From a candidate division KSB1 bacterium (GTDB lineage Bacteria > Zhuqueibacterota > Zhuqueibacteria > Zhuqueibacterales > Zhuqueibacteraceae), in the NCBI GenBank assembly GCA_034506255.1, contig JAPDPX010000002.1, positions 62,001 to 126,000 on the forward strand: a stretch of 64,000 nt of DNA. The letters are read 5' to 3'. The notes beneath the pieces were generated by a model that was given only the letters and a program-made list of their open reading frames with translations, did no database searches and had not been told where the DNA came from. Each line of letters starts with the position of its first letter. Position 1 is the first letter of the stretch. Position numbers and translations under genes: made by a program. Shown here one piece after another: positions 34,450 to 44,139 of the stretch.

Positions 34450-36147
34450 TTACTCACGGCGGCGATAGATCTCGAAATCTCCGAACACTTGTTCGAGATG
34501 GAAATGGGGCTGAATCACCCGGCGGGCGGGCTCGCGTTGATCATAGGGTCCCACCACCACGTAGGTGATGGCGCCGGAGGCATTGATGGCTGCGAAGTCG
34601 GCTTGCATCTGCGCGTATTCGCTGCGAAACATCGGATACCACCAGTGTACCTTTGCGAGGCCCGGCATGCCGTTGAGGTAGTAGCCGATGTCCTTGCGCA
34701 CCACCAGCTCATCTTTGGGCTGCACCCGCCGGGCGAGGTACGCAATCGTTTGTGCCAGGCCGCGCTCGCCATAGTTGTTCCAAGAAGGCGAGGTGGTGTA
34801 ATCGGACATTTGTCTGGCGGTGACGTGGGCATTCTGCGGCAGCACCACCAGGCCGGCGGCCAGCGCCAGGCTGCGGCCCCAGGTGAAAGTCGGTTGCAAT
34901 TTCTTGAGCGCCAGCATTATCACCGGCAGGGGCAGGATCAACAGCAGACTCGTGCGGCTGCGGAAGCGCAGGGTGTTGGTGGCAACGGCCAGCAGGGGAT
35001 CAGGCAGATGGCAGAGCCAGTAGCAGCCGAGCAGCGCCCCGCCCGCCAGTAGAAACAAACCGACCGTTTTGGCTGTGAGTGGCGGCGACACCCGATGCAG
35101 GCCTGCTGCGGCGGCCAGAACCATTATGGAAACCGCCGGGTAATCGTATTTTTGCAGGGGATTGGTGGTGGCGCTGGGAATATACAGCATCGTGTAGCAG
35201 AACATCAGCCCGACGTACACCAGCAGGAAATCCGCAGGTTCCAGGCGCCGCGAGACACGCAGGGTTTTGATTCTGCCCGCAACAAAACAGCAGAACAACA
35301 CCACCAGCGGCGGTGAGAGCCAGTACAGCATTGACTTGATCTTCATTCCGGCGGTGGGGAGGTGCGAGAACGGGGTGGCGGCTGCGCCCTTGTTCAGAAT
35401 CGTGAATTCCACAAAACTCAGCGGCGGGACGTTGGTGCCGGCGCAGAACAGGCTCCACGTGAGGATGAACCCGCCCACGCCGATGGCTGTGAGCGCCGCA
35501 GTTTCCCGCAGCGCCTGCCGCAGCCCGGCATGAAACCAGAGAAAAAGAAAAATGGCGGCCAACAGGATCGGCGGCGTCATTTCCTTGGCCCAAAAACTGG
35601 CGACGAGGCCCAGGCCGGTGGCAAACAAATACCGCCGCCGGCCGGTTTGCAACCTGCGGATGAAGAGATAAATCGTGGCGGTCAGGCAGGTCGTCAGAAT
35701 CGAGTTGTCGATATCGACCAGCAGGGCATATTGCATGAGATAGGGATTGATGACGATCAGCATCACGGCGATCAGCCAGATGCGACAGGCCGCCGCCCGA
35801 TTGAACACCTGGCGCGCAATCAATCCCAACAGGCCGATGGTGAGCAACAGGCAGAAGACGCCGATCAGGCGGGCGTGAGCGGTCTGCTCACCAAAAAGTT
35901 CGAAGCTGAGGGCCAGCAGCAGGGTGTACAGCGGGGGGTGGGAAATTTCCAGCAGGGTCGTCTTGCTGTGGGGTGCGGTGCGTTTTCCCAGCACCTTGAT
36001 CCCCTCGACCGTGATGGCGCGGGCATTCCAGGCGAACGGCATGGCCTCATCGAGGGCGAGCGGTTTGTTGGCGGACTTGATCACGGTGAGGGCGGCCAAA
36101 AACAAGGCAATGGCGAGTGGCAGCGCACCGCATGCTTTCCCCGGCAT
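34450..36147 (-). CDS. family 39-type membrane glycosyltransferase
   Basis: 565 residues from ATG 36147, six bases after GGGAGG. About ten TM segments. The first extracytoplasmic loop contains LALDEAMPFAWNA (the catalytic-type Asp-Glu of PMT/ArnT-like enzymes) and EISHPPLYTLLLALSFELFG, both typical of the GT39/GT83 family that uses polyprenyl-phosphate sugars. The C-terminus is a soluble domain with YVVVGPYDQREP. It would transfer a sugar to a lipid or protein at the periplasmic face. It converges on the amidase gene and diverges from the phzF-like gene. Confidence 0.85.
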   Translation of the reverse strand: MPGKACGALPLAIALFLAALTVIKSANKPLALDEAMPFAWNARAITVEGIKVLGKRTAPHSKTTLLEISHPPLYTLLLALSFELFGEQTAHARLIGVFCLLLTIGLLGLIARQVFNRAAACRIWLIAVMLIVINPYLMQYALLVDIDNSILTTCLTATIYLFIRRLQTGRRRYLFATGLGLVASFWAKEMTPPILLAAIFLFLWFHAGLRQALRETAALTAIGVGGFILTWSLFCAGTNVPPLSFVEFTILNKGAAATPFSHLPTAGMKIKSMLYWLSPPLVVLFCCFVAGRIKTLRVSRRLEPADFLLVYVGLMFCYTMLYIPSATTNPLQKYDYPAVSIMVLAAAAGLHRVSPPLTAKTVGLFLLAGGALLGCYWLCHLPDPLLAVATNTLRFRSRTSLLLILPLPVIMLALKKLQPTFTWGRSLALAAGLVVLPQNAHVTARQMSDYTTSPSWNNYGERGLAQTIAYLARRVQPKDELVVRKDIGYYLNGMPGLAKVHWWYPMFRSEYAQMQADFAAINASGAITYVVVGPYDQREPARRVIQPHFHLEQVFGDFEIYRRRE

Positions 36148-36311
36148 ATGAGCCTCCCCAAGGGGCAATCCCTGATTTGTCAAGGTGTGAGAAACTCCCC
36201 CTCGCTTTCTGCTTGGCAATGTACGCTGCAGGCGGGATGATTGCAGAAATGCCGGTCTCGCCACAGGCACAAAAGAATCTCCGGACCCCTCGTCAAAAGG
36301 AAGGAGGCAGC

Positions 36312-37103
36312 ATGCGAGTGACACTCTTGCAGGTTGATGCCTTTACCGACAAACCGTTTCACGGCAACTCCGCCGCGGTGTGCCTGCTGCCGGTGGCGCG
36401 TGAAGAACGCTGGATGCAACAGGTGGCGGCGGAAATGAATCTTTCCGAAACCGCCTTTGTGGTGCGGCGGGAGGAAGGTTTCAATTTGCGCTGGTTCACG
36501 CCGACGGTCGAAGTGGAATTATGCGGCCATGCCACGCTGGCGAGTGCACATGCGTTGTGGGAGACCGGCCAGCTTTCCCCGCATGAGCCGGCGCGTTTTC
36601 ACACCCGCAGTGGCTGGCTCACCGCGGTGCGCCAGGGCGAGTGGATTCAACTGGATTTCCCCGCCACGGTCGCGACTCCGGCAGAGGCCCCTGCCGGCTT
36701 GTTGGAGGCACTCGGCCTGATCCCGCGGTTCATCGGCCGCAGCAAGTTCGACTATCTGATCGAGGTGGAAAAGGAAGAGCAGGTGCGCCAGCTTCAGCCG
36801 GACTTCCACCGGTTGCGCCAGATTCCCGTGCGCGGCGTGATGGTGACCAGCCGGGCGCAGGGCAGTGATTGTGATTTCGTCTCGCGCTTCTTTGCGCCCG
36901 GCTCGGGAATCGATGAAGATCCGGTGACCGGTTCGGCGCATTGTTGTTTGGGGCCGTTTTGGAGCGAACGTCTTAACAAGCGGGATTTGATTGCCCGGCA
37001 GGTTTCCGCGCGGGGCGGGCGGTTGCTGGTGGGGGTGCGGGGCGAGCGTGTGCTGCTCAGCGGCCAGGCGATTACTGTGCTGCGCGGCGAACTCCTGGCG
37101 TAA
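36312..37103 (+). CDS. PhzF-family epimerase/isomerase
   Basis: 263 residues from ATG 36312 with AAGGAGG directly upstream. Family blocks: LLQVDAFTDKPFHGNSAAVC, the catalytic Glu E46 in NLSETAFV, LRWFTPTVEVELCGHATLAS, and the C-terminal DEDPVTGSAHCCLGPFW. PhzF proteins share the diaminopimelate-epimerase fold; most are of unknown substrate, a few isomerise phenazine or amino-acid precursors. Single gene, followed by a strong hairpin. Confidence 0.93.
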   Translation: MRVTLLQVDAFTDKPFHGNSAAVCLLPVAREERWMQQVAAEMNLSETAFVVRREEGFNLRWFTPTVEVELCGHATLASAHALWETGQLSPHEPARFHTRSGWLTAVRQGEWIQLDFPATVATPAEAPAGLLEALGLIPRFIGRSKFDYLIEVEKEEQVRQLQPDFHRLRQIPVRGVMVTSRAQGSDCDFVSRFFAPGSGIDEDPVTGSAHCCLGPFWSERLNKRDLIARQVSARGGRLLVGVRGERVLLSGQAITVLRGELLA

Positions 37104-37106
37104 AAA

Positions 37107-37141
37107 AAAGTGCCGGAGCTTGTGCAAGCTTCCGGCACTTT
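37107..37141. terminator. bidirectional intrinsic terminator
   Basis: AAAGTGCCGG (37107-37116) pairs with CCGGCACTTT (37132-37141), extended by AGCTTG/CAAGCT with one bulge. On the minus strand it is followed by an eight-T run, 44 bases after the double-PDZ gene stop; on the plus strand it lies four bases after the phzF-like stop, with only three T. Confidence 0.9.
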
Positions 37142-37184
37142 GGACCGCGTCAGGAGTGACTCACCGCAGCAACGGTTCTGACGC

Positions 37185-38132
37185 TCAGATGGAATTCCAA
37201 TCCGTATGAATGCGTATTTTGCGAATCAATTTCCGCTCTGGAGAATCGGAGCGCAGGAGAACCTCGGGAACTTCGAGATCGAGTTCCTCCCACTCCACCT
37301 TCTCCGGCGCTGAGAAGTGGTGTTGGAATGGATTCGGCATGTACCTGAAATGTCCGGCTCCCACCTTTTCCAATTCCACCTCAACGGCGGCGGTTTGGCC
37401 CTGGCGCACGTATGCAATCCTGACTTTGTCGCCCTCGTCATAGTCGCGCAGCGCCGCGATCAAATCATCGGGATCGCGCACGACTTCTTCGCCCACCTTG
37501 AGGATCACATCGCCGGCTTTCAAACCGGCTTTGGCCGCGGGGCTGTTTTTGGTAACCGCCAGGATCAGCGCGCCGGCCTTGGGCTCGACTTTGAAATAAG
37601 GCGCCAGATCATTGTTCAACTCGTGCACTTGCACTCCCAGGCGCGGCCGCCCGGGAAAAACCGGAACGGCGGGATGACTGCCGCTCCACGAAAAGCTGCG
37701 CCACGGTCCGCTGCTGTGCTCGCGGCGATACTTGCCCACCGTCACTGCGTATTCCTTGCGGTTGCCCTCCCGCAGCACAACGACTTTGACCTTCTTCTCC
37801 GGTTCGGTCTGGCGGACAGCCCGCGTCAAGTCCTCCACCTTTTCGACCTTCCGGCCGGCGAACTCGATGATGACATCCTCCTCACGAATGCCGGCCTCGT
37901 CCGCCGGGCTCCCCTTGACGACACCGGTCACCAGCAGCCCGGTCTGGTTGCCGACTTTCAGCGCCTCTCGCAAGGAGGGGGTCAACTCCTGCACATTGAC
38001 ACCGAGCCAGCCCCTGTCGGATTCGTCACGGGCAGGTCCCGCCGCCACCTCCGAAAGCGACAGACTGCCAAGCAAGGTCAAAGCCGCGGCGGTGACCAGC
38101 GCCACTTTGGCGGTATAAAATTTTTGGATCAT
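37185..38132 (-). CDS. secreted protein with two PDZ domains, no protease domain
   Basis: 315 residues. A signal peptide (about 30 residues, ALVTAAALTLLGSLSLSEVA) is followed by PDZ1 (WLGVNVQEL...GLLVTGVVKGSPADEAGIREED) and PDZ2 (RLGVQVHELNNDL...GALILAVTKNSPAAKAGLKA), each with the G-L-G-V carboxylate-binding loop. The trypsin-like domain of HtrA/DegP is absent. It probably binds C-termini of envelope proteins as an adaptor or chaperone. It is divergent from the ECF sigma gene, with 192 bases between the starts. Confidence 0.88.
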   Translation of the reverse strand: MIQKFYTAKVALVTAAALTLLGSLSLSEVAAGPARDESDRGWLGVNVQELTPSLREALKVGNQTGLLVTGVVKGSPADEAGIREEDVIIEFAGRKVEKVEDLTRAVRQTEPEKKVKVVVLREGNRKEYAVTVGKYRREHSSGPWRSFSWSGSHPAVPVFPGRPRLGVQVHELNNDLAPYFKVEPKAGALILAVTKNSPAAKAGLKAGDVILKVGEEVVRDPDDLIAALRDYDEGDKVRIAYVRQGQTAAVEVELEKVGAGHFRYMPNPFQHHFSAPEKVEWEELDLEVPEVLLRSDSPERKLIRKIRIHTDWNSI

Positions 38133-38324
38133 ACACCGCTCCTGAAAATAGCGCCCCGCGACGGCCTGCGGCAGCTGTGCCGCGCGTGGGCATTGACAAA
38201 CAAGTTACTTTCTTGGCGGTCGCTGGCATAGACGCGGCAGCCGCCAAAAAAGTTTTAGCATTCGCGGGATATTTTCTTATATTTCGCTTAAACAGAAAAC
38301 CCGCGTGCGCGTCTTAATCATTGT

Positions 38325-38954
38325 ATGAACATGAACCTGGCCCTCAAATTGGCGGGCACAGCCGCCGTCCGCGCAGGCTCATCGGCCCACGACGAAACTG
38401 AATTGGTCCTGCTCGCACAGCAGGGCGATCAGGCTGCCTTTCAGCAATTGTACCGTCGCTGGGCGCGCAACCTCTATGCGCTGGCGTACCACATGCTCGG
38501 CAATCACCAGGATGCCGACGAAGTGCTGCAGGAAACTTTCCTCCGCGTCTTCCGGCACATAGCGCGGCTGCGCAGCCCGGAAGCCTTCCCGGCGTGGATT
38601 TATCAGATCACGGTGAACCTGTGCATGGATTTTCGCAAGCTGCGCACACGGGTGCGCTGGCAGCCGCTCGAGCATGATGCCGACGGCCCCTCGCCGTTTG
38701 AACTGGCCACCACCAAGTGGGTGCGCAACCCGCACCAGGTGCTCGAAAACAAAGAGCTGCTTGCCGAGATTACCGCGGCGATCGCCGAGCTGCCCGAGCA
38801 GCAGAAGGCGGTCATCCTCATGCACGAGGTCGAGGGCCTCTCGAAGAAAATGATCGCCGAAGTGCTGCAATGCTCGCTGGTCACCGTGCGCACCAACTTG
38901 CACCATGCCCGCAAGAAGCTGCGCAAGCGGCTTGCCCTCTATCTGAAAGCATGA
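38325..38954 (+). CDS. ECF RNA polymerase sigma factor
   Basis: 209 residues. Sigma-70 region 2: AFQQLYRRWARNLYALAYHM, ADEVLQETFLRVFRHI; region 4: AAIAELPEQQKAVILMHEVE, then SKKMIAEVLQCSLVTVRTNL and HHARKKLRKRL. This is a RpoE-like ECF factor. Two ATGs (38325 and 38331) lie close together and no ribosome-binding site decides between them. Its stop is 62 bases before the zf-HC2 anti-sigma gene, so the pair is likely regulated together. The long plus-strand block downstream could be part of its regulon, an inference. Confidence 0.92.
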   Translation: MNMNLALKLAGTAAVRAGSSAHDETELVLLAQQGDQAAFQQLYRRWARNLYALAYHMLGNHQDADEVLQETFLRVFRHIARLRSPEAFPAWIYQITVNLCMDFRKLRTRVRWQPLEHDADGPSPFELATTKWVRNPHQVLENKELLAEITAAIAELPEQQKAVILMHEVEGLSKKMIAEVLQCSLVTVRTNLHHARKKLRKRLALYLKA

Positions 38955-39016
38955 GTTGAAACGGGAGGCACGAAGGGATTTGCCCGGGTATCGTGGCGCC
39001 TCTGGAGACTGGAACA

Positions 39017-39607
39017 ATGCCTTGCTGCGAAATCAAAGAACATCTGTTGGACTATCTGGACAACGAACTGCCCGCCACGCTGCATGACGAGGTTGAGCAG
39101 CATTTGCGCACCTGTTTGGACTGCCGCACCGAGCTGGAAAGCTACCGCACCACCACCCTGTTGCTGCAACTGCGGGCCGTCCCCGAACCATCGGCGGGAT
39201 ACTGGGACCAAACCTGGGAGAAAATCCGCCGCCGGACCCAGGCCCGCGTGTTCCCGCTGCACGCCGCACCCCACCTGCCGGTGCCGCGGTGGCAGCGGTT
39301 GCTGCAAACCGCCTGGCGGCCGCTGCTGCTCACCGCCGCCGGCTTCCTGCTTGCCGCCCTCGGTGTGACGACCTGGCAACAACACCAGCGCGAGCACCAG
39401 CCCCCGCAATGGTGGAGCGAGCAGCACCGGCCGCTGGCCCGCGAGTTGACGCTTCATCCCGTGAGCCATGCCATTCATGATGAAGACATGCCCGCAGAGT
39501 TGCGCCGCCAAATCGAGTTGATGAACCTCTCGCGCGGCACCATGGGCGCGATGGATCCGATTTCCAAAAGCACGATGATGCTTACCCTGGAGGGCACACC
39601 GCGATGA
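39017..39607 (+). CDS. zf-HC2 membrane anti-sigma factor
   Basis: 196 residues from ATG 39017 with GGAG upstream. The N-terminal anti-sigma zinc domain has H29-x3-C33-x2-C36 (HLRTCLDC) plus an upstream Cys pair (MPCCEIKEHLLDYLDNELP). One TM segment follows at about 87-112 (LLLTAAGFLLAALGV). The periplasmic tail is about 80 residues. It would hold the adjacent sigma factor at the membrane until a stress signal arrives. It overlaps the next gene by ATGA. Confidence 0.9.
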   Translation: MPCCEIKEHLLDYLDNELPATLHDEVEQHLRTCLDCRTELESYRTTTLLLQLRAVPEPSAGYWDQTWEKIRRRTQARVFPLHAAPHLPVPRWQRLLQTAWRPLLLTAAGFLLAALGVTTWQQHQREHQPPQWWSEQHRPLARELTLHPVSHAIHDEDMPAELRRQIELMNLSRGTMGAMDPISKSTMMLTLEGTPR

Positions 39608-40521
39608 CACGCCGGCCGGTCCCTGGGCGTCTCATGCTGACGGTGCTTGTGATCCTCACGTCGGGCTGCGACAGAAGCTCCCTTTCTTCCGGCCCGATTT
39701 TTTTTGAGTTCAAGCAGCAGCCGGGGGACAAGTATGTCTATAAAATCCATGACCAGGTCGAATGGCGGGTCTATCGCGATGACACGCTGTATTACACCAT
39801 GCAGCACTGGCAGGAGCAAACCTCGGTGATGCAATTCATCCGCATCGATTCCACGGCGGTCCGCCACCTCGACATCTCCTTCCGCATCGAACGCGACTCC
39901 GTTCATTGTGCCGCGGAACTGGCCTGGCTCAAAAAGCGTAAATCACCTGTCGGCCGCCTGCTGGAATATCGCCTGCGCATGCGGCCCAACGGGGAGATCC
40001 TCTCGGTGGAAAACCCCAGTGACCGCCGCACGTTCTTTTACAACAAAAGCTACCGCCCCAGCCAGCCGGTGTTTCCGATGACGGCCATTGCGCCGGGTTA
40101 TTCCTGGGAATTCCGCTTCACCATCGACGTGCCGCCCGACACTTCGGCGATCGTGACCTCGCGCTACAAGTTTCGCACGGTCGAGCGCGTCGGCGCATTC
40201 GATTGTGCGGTGATCGACTTCCGCGGCGAACTCGATTACCTCAAAACCTTCGACGCCTCCAATGACTCGACCATCAAAGATGAAAGCATCACCCAGGAGT
40301 ATTGGACCCGCACGGTGAGCGAGGGCCGGCTCTATTTCGCCTATCGCGAAGGTTTCGTGGTCAAGAAGGTCAATCTCATCACCTCCACCGCCAAAACCCG
40401 GGAGTGCAAAGCCGGGGTCGTGCAAAAGCATTCGCGCACGGAAATCCGTGATCACGAAACCATCACGCTGCGGGAAATCCACCACAGCGGCGGTGAGAAG
40501 ATGACGTATTGGATCCAGTGA
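39604..40521 (+). CDS. lipoprotein coupled to the sigma/anti-sigma pair
   Basis: 305 residues; its ATG overlaps the anti-sigma stop (ATGA at 39604-39607), so translation is coupled. Lipobox LTSGC. The mature protein is beta-rich and hydrophilic (YVYKIHDQVEWRVYRDDTLY, SRYKFRTVERVGAFDCAVID). I do not recognise a family. By context it could act as the periplasmic sensor of the sigma system or as an envelope stress target; this is inference. Confidence 0.7.
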   Translation: MTRRPVPGRLMLTVLVILTSGCDRSSLSSGPIFFEFKQQPGDKYVYKIHDQVEWRVYRDDTLYYTMQHWQEQTSVMQFIRIDSTAVRHLDISFRIERDSVHCAAELAWLKKRKSPVGRLLEYRLRMRPNGEILSVENPSDRRTFFYNKSYRPSQPVFPMTAIAPGYSWEFRFTIDVPPDTSAIVTSRYKFRTVERVGAFDCAVIDFRGELDYLKTFDASNDSTIKDESITQEYWTRTVSEGRLYFAYREGFVVKKVNLITSTAKTRECKAGVVQKHSRTEIRDHETITLREIHHSGGEKMTYWIQ

Positions 40522-40612
40522 ATACCGTGAAGTGCTGCCCGGTCCCGCCAGCCGCAGCACCACGGGGCAGCTCCCCGCAACGCGCCCTTGTCCCGGGGCA
40601 AAATTGCAGCCG

Positions 40613-40660
40613 GCACCTGCAGCGACGATCAGTTCAGCCGTGCCGTCGTCGTGCAGGTGC
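40613..40660. other. strong 15-bp hairpin between operons
   Basis: GCACCTGCA (40613-40621) pairs with TGCAGGTGC (40652-40660) and CGACGA (40623-40628) with TCGTCG (40646-40651), with a one-base bulge at 40622 and a 17-base loop. No T-run follows. It lies 91 bases after the lipoprotein stop and 60 before the TPR gene; it may stabilise or separate transcripts. Confidence 0.65.
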
Positions 40661-40719
40661 GGTTGTCATTCTCGTGGCTTTAGGATGAGGTGGTCACCCA
40701 ACGAGATTGCAAGACATAC

Positions 40720-43344
40720 ATGCGCGTATTCCTGCTCCTTTCAATTTTGCTGCTCGTTTGCCCGCCCGAAGGTTTCGCCCAAGACGAGCTTGCCGCCGGC
40801 TGGTCGGCCTTTCAGCGCGGAGACTATGCCGCCGCCGTCGATTTTTTTGCCGCTGCCTCGTCGCAGCCGGAGGCGGTTGTTGGCTTGAGTCTTGCCTGCC
40901 AGGAGCTGGGCCGCTATGAAGAAAGCCGCGCGGTGGTGACGGCGGCGCTGGCGAAAAAACGCGCGGCCGTATTGCATCTGCGCCTGGGCGAATTGGAATG
41001 GTTCTGCGGCGAGCAACCCGCGGCCCTGCGCCAGTTTGCCGCGGCGCTCGAACTCGCCCCGCAGGACCCCGTTTGTCAAGTGCAGCATGCCGCGCTGCAG
41101 TGGCATTTTGGCGAGCGGGTGGCCGCGCGCCGCGTGTTTGAAGCCCTGCTGCAGCGCTATCGCACTGCGACCCGCCTGCCGGCGCCTGAAATCGCACTGG
41201 TGGCGCGCGCCTGCATTTTTCTCGAACGCTTTCATGAGGCCAACCGCCTGTTTGAGCAGGCCGTCAAACTGGCCCCGCAAGACTGGCGGCTCTACCTGCC
41301 CTGGGGCGAGCTTTTTCTCGAAAAATACAATCAGGGCGAAGCCGCCGCGATTTTTCGCGAAGCGCTGCAGCAAAACCCGCAGTGTGTGCCGGCGCAATTG
41401 GGGCTGGCGCGCTGCCAGGCTGCCGATGATCTCCAGGCCGCCCTCGAAATGACAAAGGCCATTCTCGTCAAGCACCCCAACGATCCGGCGGCCCATGTCC
41501 TGGCCGCCGAGTTGCTGCTCATGGCCAATCACGAGCAGGAGGCCGCCGGGCATGTCGCCACCGTGCTGAAGGCCTTTCCGAACCACCGCCAGGCGCTCGG
41601 CTTGCAGGCCGTGCTGGCTGACCGCCGCATGGATCAAACCGCGGTCTCCCACCTCCTGGCGCAAGTCGCCGCCCTCAACCCCCGCGATCCGGTGGTGCTG
41701 ATGAGCCTGGCGACGGACGCGGCACGGCGTTATTTGTTCAAGGAGTCGGTGGATTATTACCGCCGCGCGCTGGCGTTGGATGACCAGAATTGGGCGGCTG
41801 TTACCGGGCTGGGCATCAGCCTGTCGCGGCTGGGGCAGGAGCAGGAAGCGAAGCAATTGCTGGAAACGGCTTATCGTCATGATCCCTTTCATGTGCCCAC
41901 CGTCAATTTGCTCAATCTCTTCGACGAATATGAGCAGTACGACACGCTGCGCACGCCGCATTTCCTGATTCGTTTGCATCGCGATGACCGACCCGTCATC
42001 GGCGCCCAGGCCGCGGCGCTGTGCGAAGCCGCCTATCAGGCCATGGCGCCGCGCTATCGCGTCCGGCCGCCGCTGCCCATCACCGTCGAAATTTTCCCCA
42101 AACATGATGATTTTGCCGTGCGCTGTTTCGGCCTGCCGGGCGCGGAATATTTTCTCGGCATTTGTTTTGGCCCGCTGGTCGCCATGAATTCACCCCGTGC
42201 CCGCGCGCGCGGCGAGTTCAACTGGCAGGAAACGCTGTGGCATGAGATCGCGCACGTCATGCACCTCGAACGCAGCGGCAACCGCATTCCACGTTCGTTT
42301 GCCGAGGGCCTGGCGGTTTATGAGGCGGCGCAGGCCCGCAGTGAATGGGGCATGAACATGGAGCTGGCCATGATCCGCGCTTTGCGCGCCGGCCAGGTGT
42401 TGCCCCTGCACGAGCTGGACGAAAGCTTTACCGGCCAGGCGGAGCGAGTTGCGCTGGCCTACTATCAAGCCGCGCAGATGGTGGAATTCATCACGCAACA
42501 CCACGGTTTTGACAAAGTGCTGGCGCTGCTGCCGGAGTTCAAACAGGGCCGCAAGACGGAAGCGGCGATGCAAGCCGTGCTGCGGCAATCCAGCGCCGAA
42601 TTCGATCGCGCCTTTCAGCAGTTTTTGCGGGAAAAATTTCAGCCGGAGCGCGTGCAGACCGAATTGCTCCCCGCCCCGCCCGGGGACAGGATGCTGGCCA
42701 GCCCGGTCGCGCTTCCGCCGCAGGCATCGCTGATGCCAGATGACGACCGCTTGCGACGCCTCGCGGAAAATCAGCCGAATAATTTTTTCGCAACGCTGCT
42801 CTATGGCAAGTACCTCGCCGCGCACAAGCAACCGGCGCTGGCGGAAAAGTATCTGCGCCAGGCCAAGGCGCTTCTGCCGGCCTATGTCGGCGCCGATAAT
42901 CCCTACCAATTGCTGGCCGACTTGTATTGGCAGCAGGGCCGGCAGCAGGAAGCGGTGGCAGAGCTGGAGGTTTTGACCAGCCGCAACGGCGAGGCGCTCG
43001 ACGCGGCGCTGCTGCTGGCAGACTGGCAGCTCGCGCGGCGTGATTCCGTCGCTGCCGCCGCGGCGCTGGCACGCGCCCTGGCGATTTATCCCTACGACTT
43101 GCAACGACAGCGCCAGTTCGGTCAACTCGCGCTGGCCTTGCGCCAGCCGGCACGGGCGGCGATGGCTTTCGAAGCGGTGCTCGGTTTGCAGCCCCCCGAC
43201 CGCGCCGGTGCCCATTGCGAGCTGGCCGCCGCCTATCTGCAACTCGGCAAACGGGACCTGGCCCGCAAACATGCCCGGCTCTCGCTGGAAATCGCGCCGG
43301 ACTATGAGCGCGCCCAGGAGATTTTGCTGCGCGCGGTGGAATGA
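40720..43344 (+). CDS. TPR protein with peptidase-MA-like metalloprotease domain
   Basis: 874 residues from ATG 40720, the start of a signal peptide (MRVFLLLSILLLVCPPEGFA). TPR-type helical repeats occupy about 25-410 and again about 690-870. Between them is a peptidase with H508-E-I-A-H512 and E529 in FAEGLAVYE, the gluzincin peptidase-MA pattern. The repeats would bind protein partners and the protease act in the periplasm. It opens the MoxR-VWA block and may assemble or trim the complex encoded downstream. Confidence 0.85.
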   Translation: MRVFLLLSILLLVCPPEGFAQDELAAGWSAFQRGDYAAAVDFFAAASSQPEAVVGLSLACQELGRYEESRAVVTAALAKKRAAVLHLRLGELEWFCGEQPAALRQFAAALELAPQDPVCQVQHAALQWHFGERVAARRVFEALLQRYRTATRLPAPEIALVARACIFLERFHEANRLFEQAVKLAPQDWRLYLPWGELFLEKYNQGEAAAIFREALQQNPQCVPAQLGLARCQAADDLQAALEMTKAILVKHPNDPAAHVLAAELLLMANHEQEAAGHVATVLKAFPNHRQALGLQAVLADRRMDQTAVSHLLAQVAALNPRDPVVLMSLATDAARRYLFKESVDYYRRALALDDQNWAAVTGLGISLSRLGQEQEAKQLLETAYRHDPFHVPTVNLLNLFDEYEQYDTLRTPHFLIRLHRDDRPVIGAQAAALCEAAYQAMAPRYRVRPPLPITVEIFPKHDDFAVRCFGLPGAEYFLGICFGPLVAMNSPRARARGEFNWQETLWHEIAHVMHLERSGNRIPRSFAEGLAVYEAAQARSEWGMNMELAMIRALRAGQVLPLHELDESFTGQAERVALAYYQAAQMVEFITQHHGFDKVLALLPEFKQGRKTEAAMQAVLRQSSAEFDRAFQQFLREKFQPERVQTELLPAPPGDRMLASPVALPPQASLMPDDDRLRRLAENQPNNFFATLLYGKYLAAHKQPALAEKYLRQAKALLPAYVGADNPYQLLADLYWQQGRQQEAVAELEVLTSRNGEALDAALLLADWQLARRDSVAAAAALARALAIYPYDLQRQRQFGQLALALRQPARAAMAFEAVLGLQPPDRAGAHCELAAAYLQLGKRDLARKHARLSLEIAPDYERAQEILLRAVE

Positions 43345-43395
43345 AACCGGCCGGCGTTGATTTGTCCGTGATGAACAAGCGGTGGTGAATCTTCT

Positions 43396-44133
43396 ATGCA
43401 GCATTTTTGCCTCGCCGTTTTCCTGCTCGGCCTCGCGCCGCTGTCCGGCTGGACGCAAATCCCGCATGCCGCGGCCGGCGGCAATGGCACGTCACTACCC
43501 GATGCCATGGCCTTCACGTTCACACGGGTGGAGTGGGAGTCGGGCCGCCGCGGTTTCGGCCTGGGCTTTGGCAGCCGCGGCCCGCTGTGGGCCCACGACT
43601 ATCCCACCGCCGAGCAAAATCTTTACCTCGCACTGCAGACGCTCACCACCCTGCCGCTGACCTTCGAAAACCGCGTCGTGCGCCTGCAAGACCAGGCGAT
43701 TTTCGATTTGCCCCTGCTGTACCTGTGTGAGCCGGGCTATTGGACCCCCGCGGAGGGGGAAGTCCAACAATTGCGCGAATACCTGCGCCGCGGCGGCTTT
43801 CTGCTCGTCGATGATTTTCGCAACGAGCATGAGTGGTACAACTTCGTGCACCAGATGGAGCGCGTCGTGCCCGAGCCGCCGCAGGAGCTGGCGCTCGAAC
43901 ATCCGGTGTTTCATTGCTTTTTCGAATTCCAGCAGGTGGGTCGGCATGCCCCCTACTTCGGTCTGCAACCGCGCTTCTATGCGATTTTTGACGAGCAGGG
44001 CCGCATGATGGCCCTGATCAACTACAACAATGACATCGGCGACGGCTGGGAATGGCCGCAGTATGACCCCGAGTTTTCCACCGAAGCCTTCAAACTCGGC
44101 ATCAACTATCTGATTTATGCCATGACGCATTGA
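43396..44133 (+). CDS. DUF4159 protein, first of a tandem pair
   Basis: 245 residues with a signal peptide. The core (FTRVEWESGRRGFGLGFGSR, WAHDYPTAEQNLYLAL, then GGFLLVDDFRNEHEWYNFV and INYNNDIGDGWEW) is DUF4159, a fold related to class I glutamine amidotransferase/ThuA-like domains. The family is found mainly with MoxR, DUF58 and VWA genes. Enzyme activity is not established. It ends six bases before its paralogue. Confidence 0.83.
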   Translation: MQHFCLAVFLLGLAPLSGWTQIPHAAAGGNGTSLPDAMAFTFTRVEWESGRRGFGLGFGSRGPLWAHDYPTAEQNLYLALQTLTTLPLTFENRVVRLQDQAIFDLPLLYLCEPGYWTPAEGEVQQLREYLRRGGFLLVDDFRNEHEWYNFVHQMERVVPEPPQELALEHPVFHCFFEFQQVGRHAPYFGLQPRFYAIFDEQGRMMALINYNNDIGDGWEWPQYDPEFSTEAFKLGINYLIYAMTH

Positions 44134-44139
44134 TTGTGT

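Noticed and set aside
38255..38290. AT-rich promoter-like sequence before the sigma gene (TATATT near 38278)
   Set aside because: No matching -35 element at normal spacing, and the sigma type used is unknown.
42190..43467. Antisense frames over the TPR metallopeptidase
   Set aside because: The sense frame has a signal peptide, TPR helices and HExxH; the antisense residues are typical of GC-skewed shadows.
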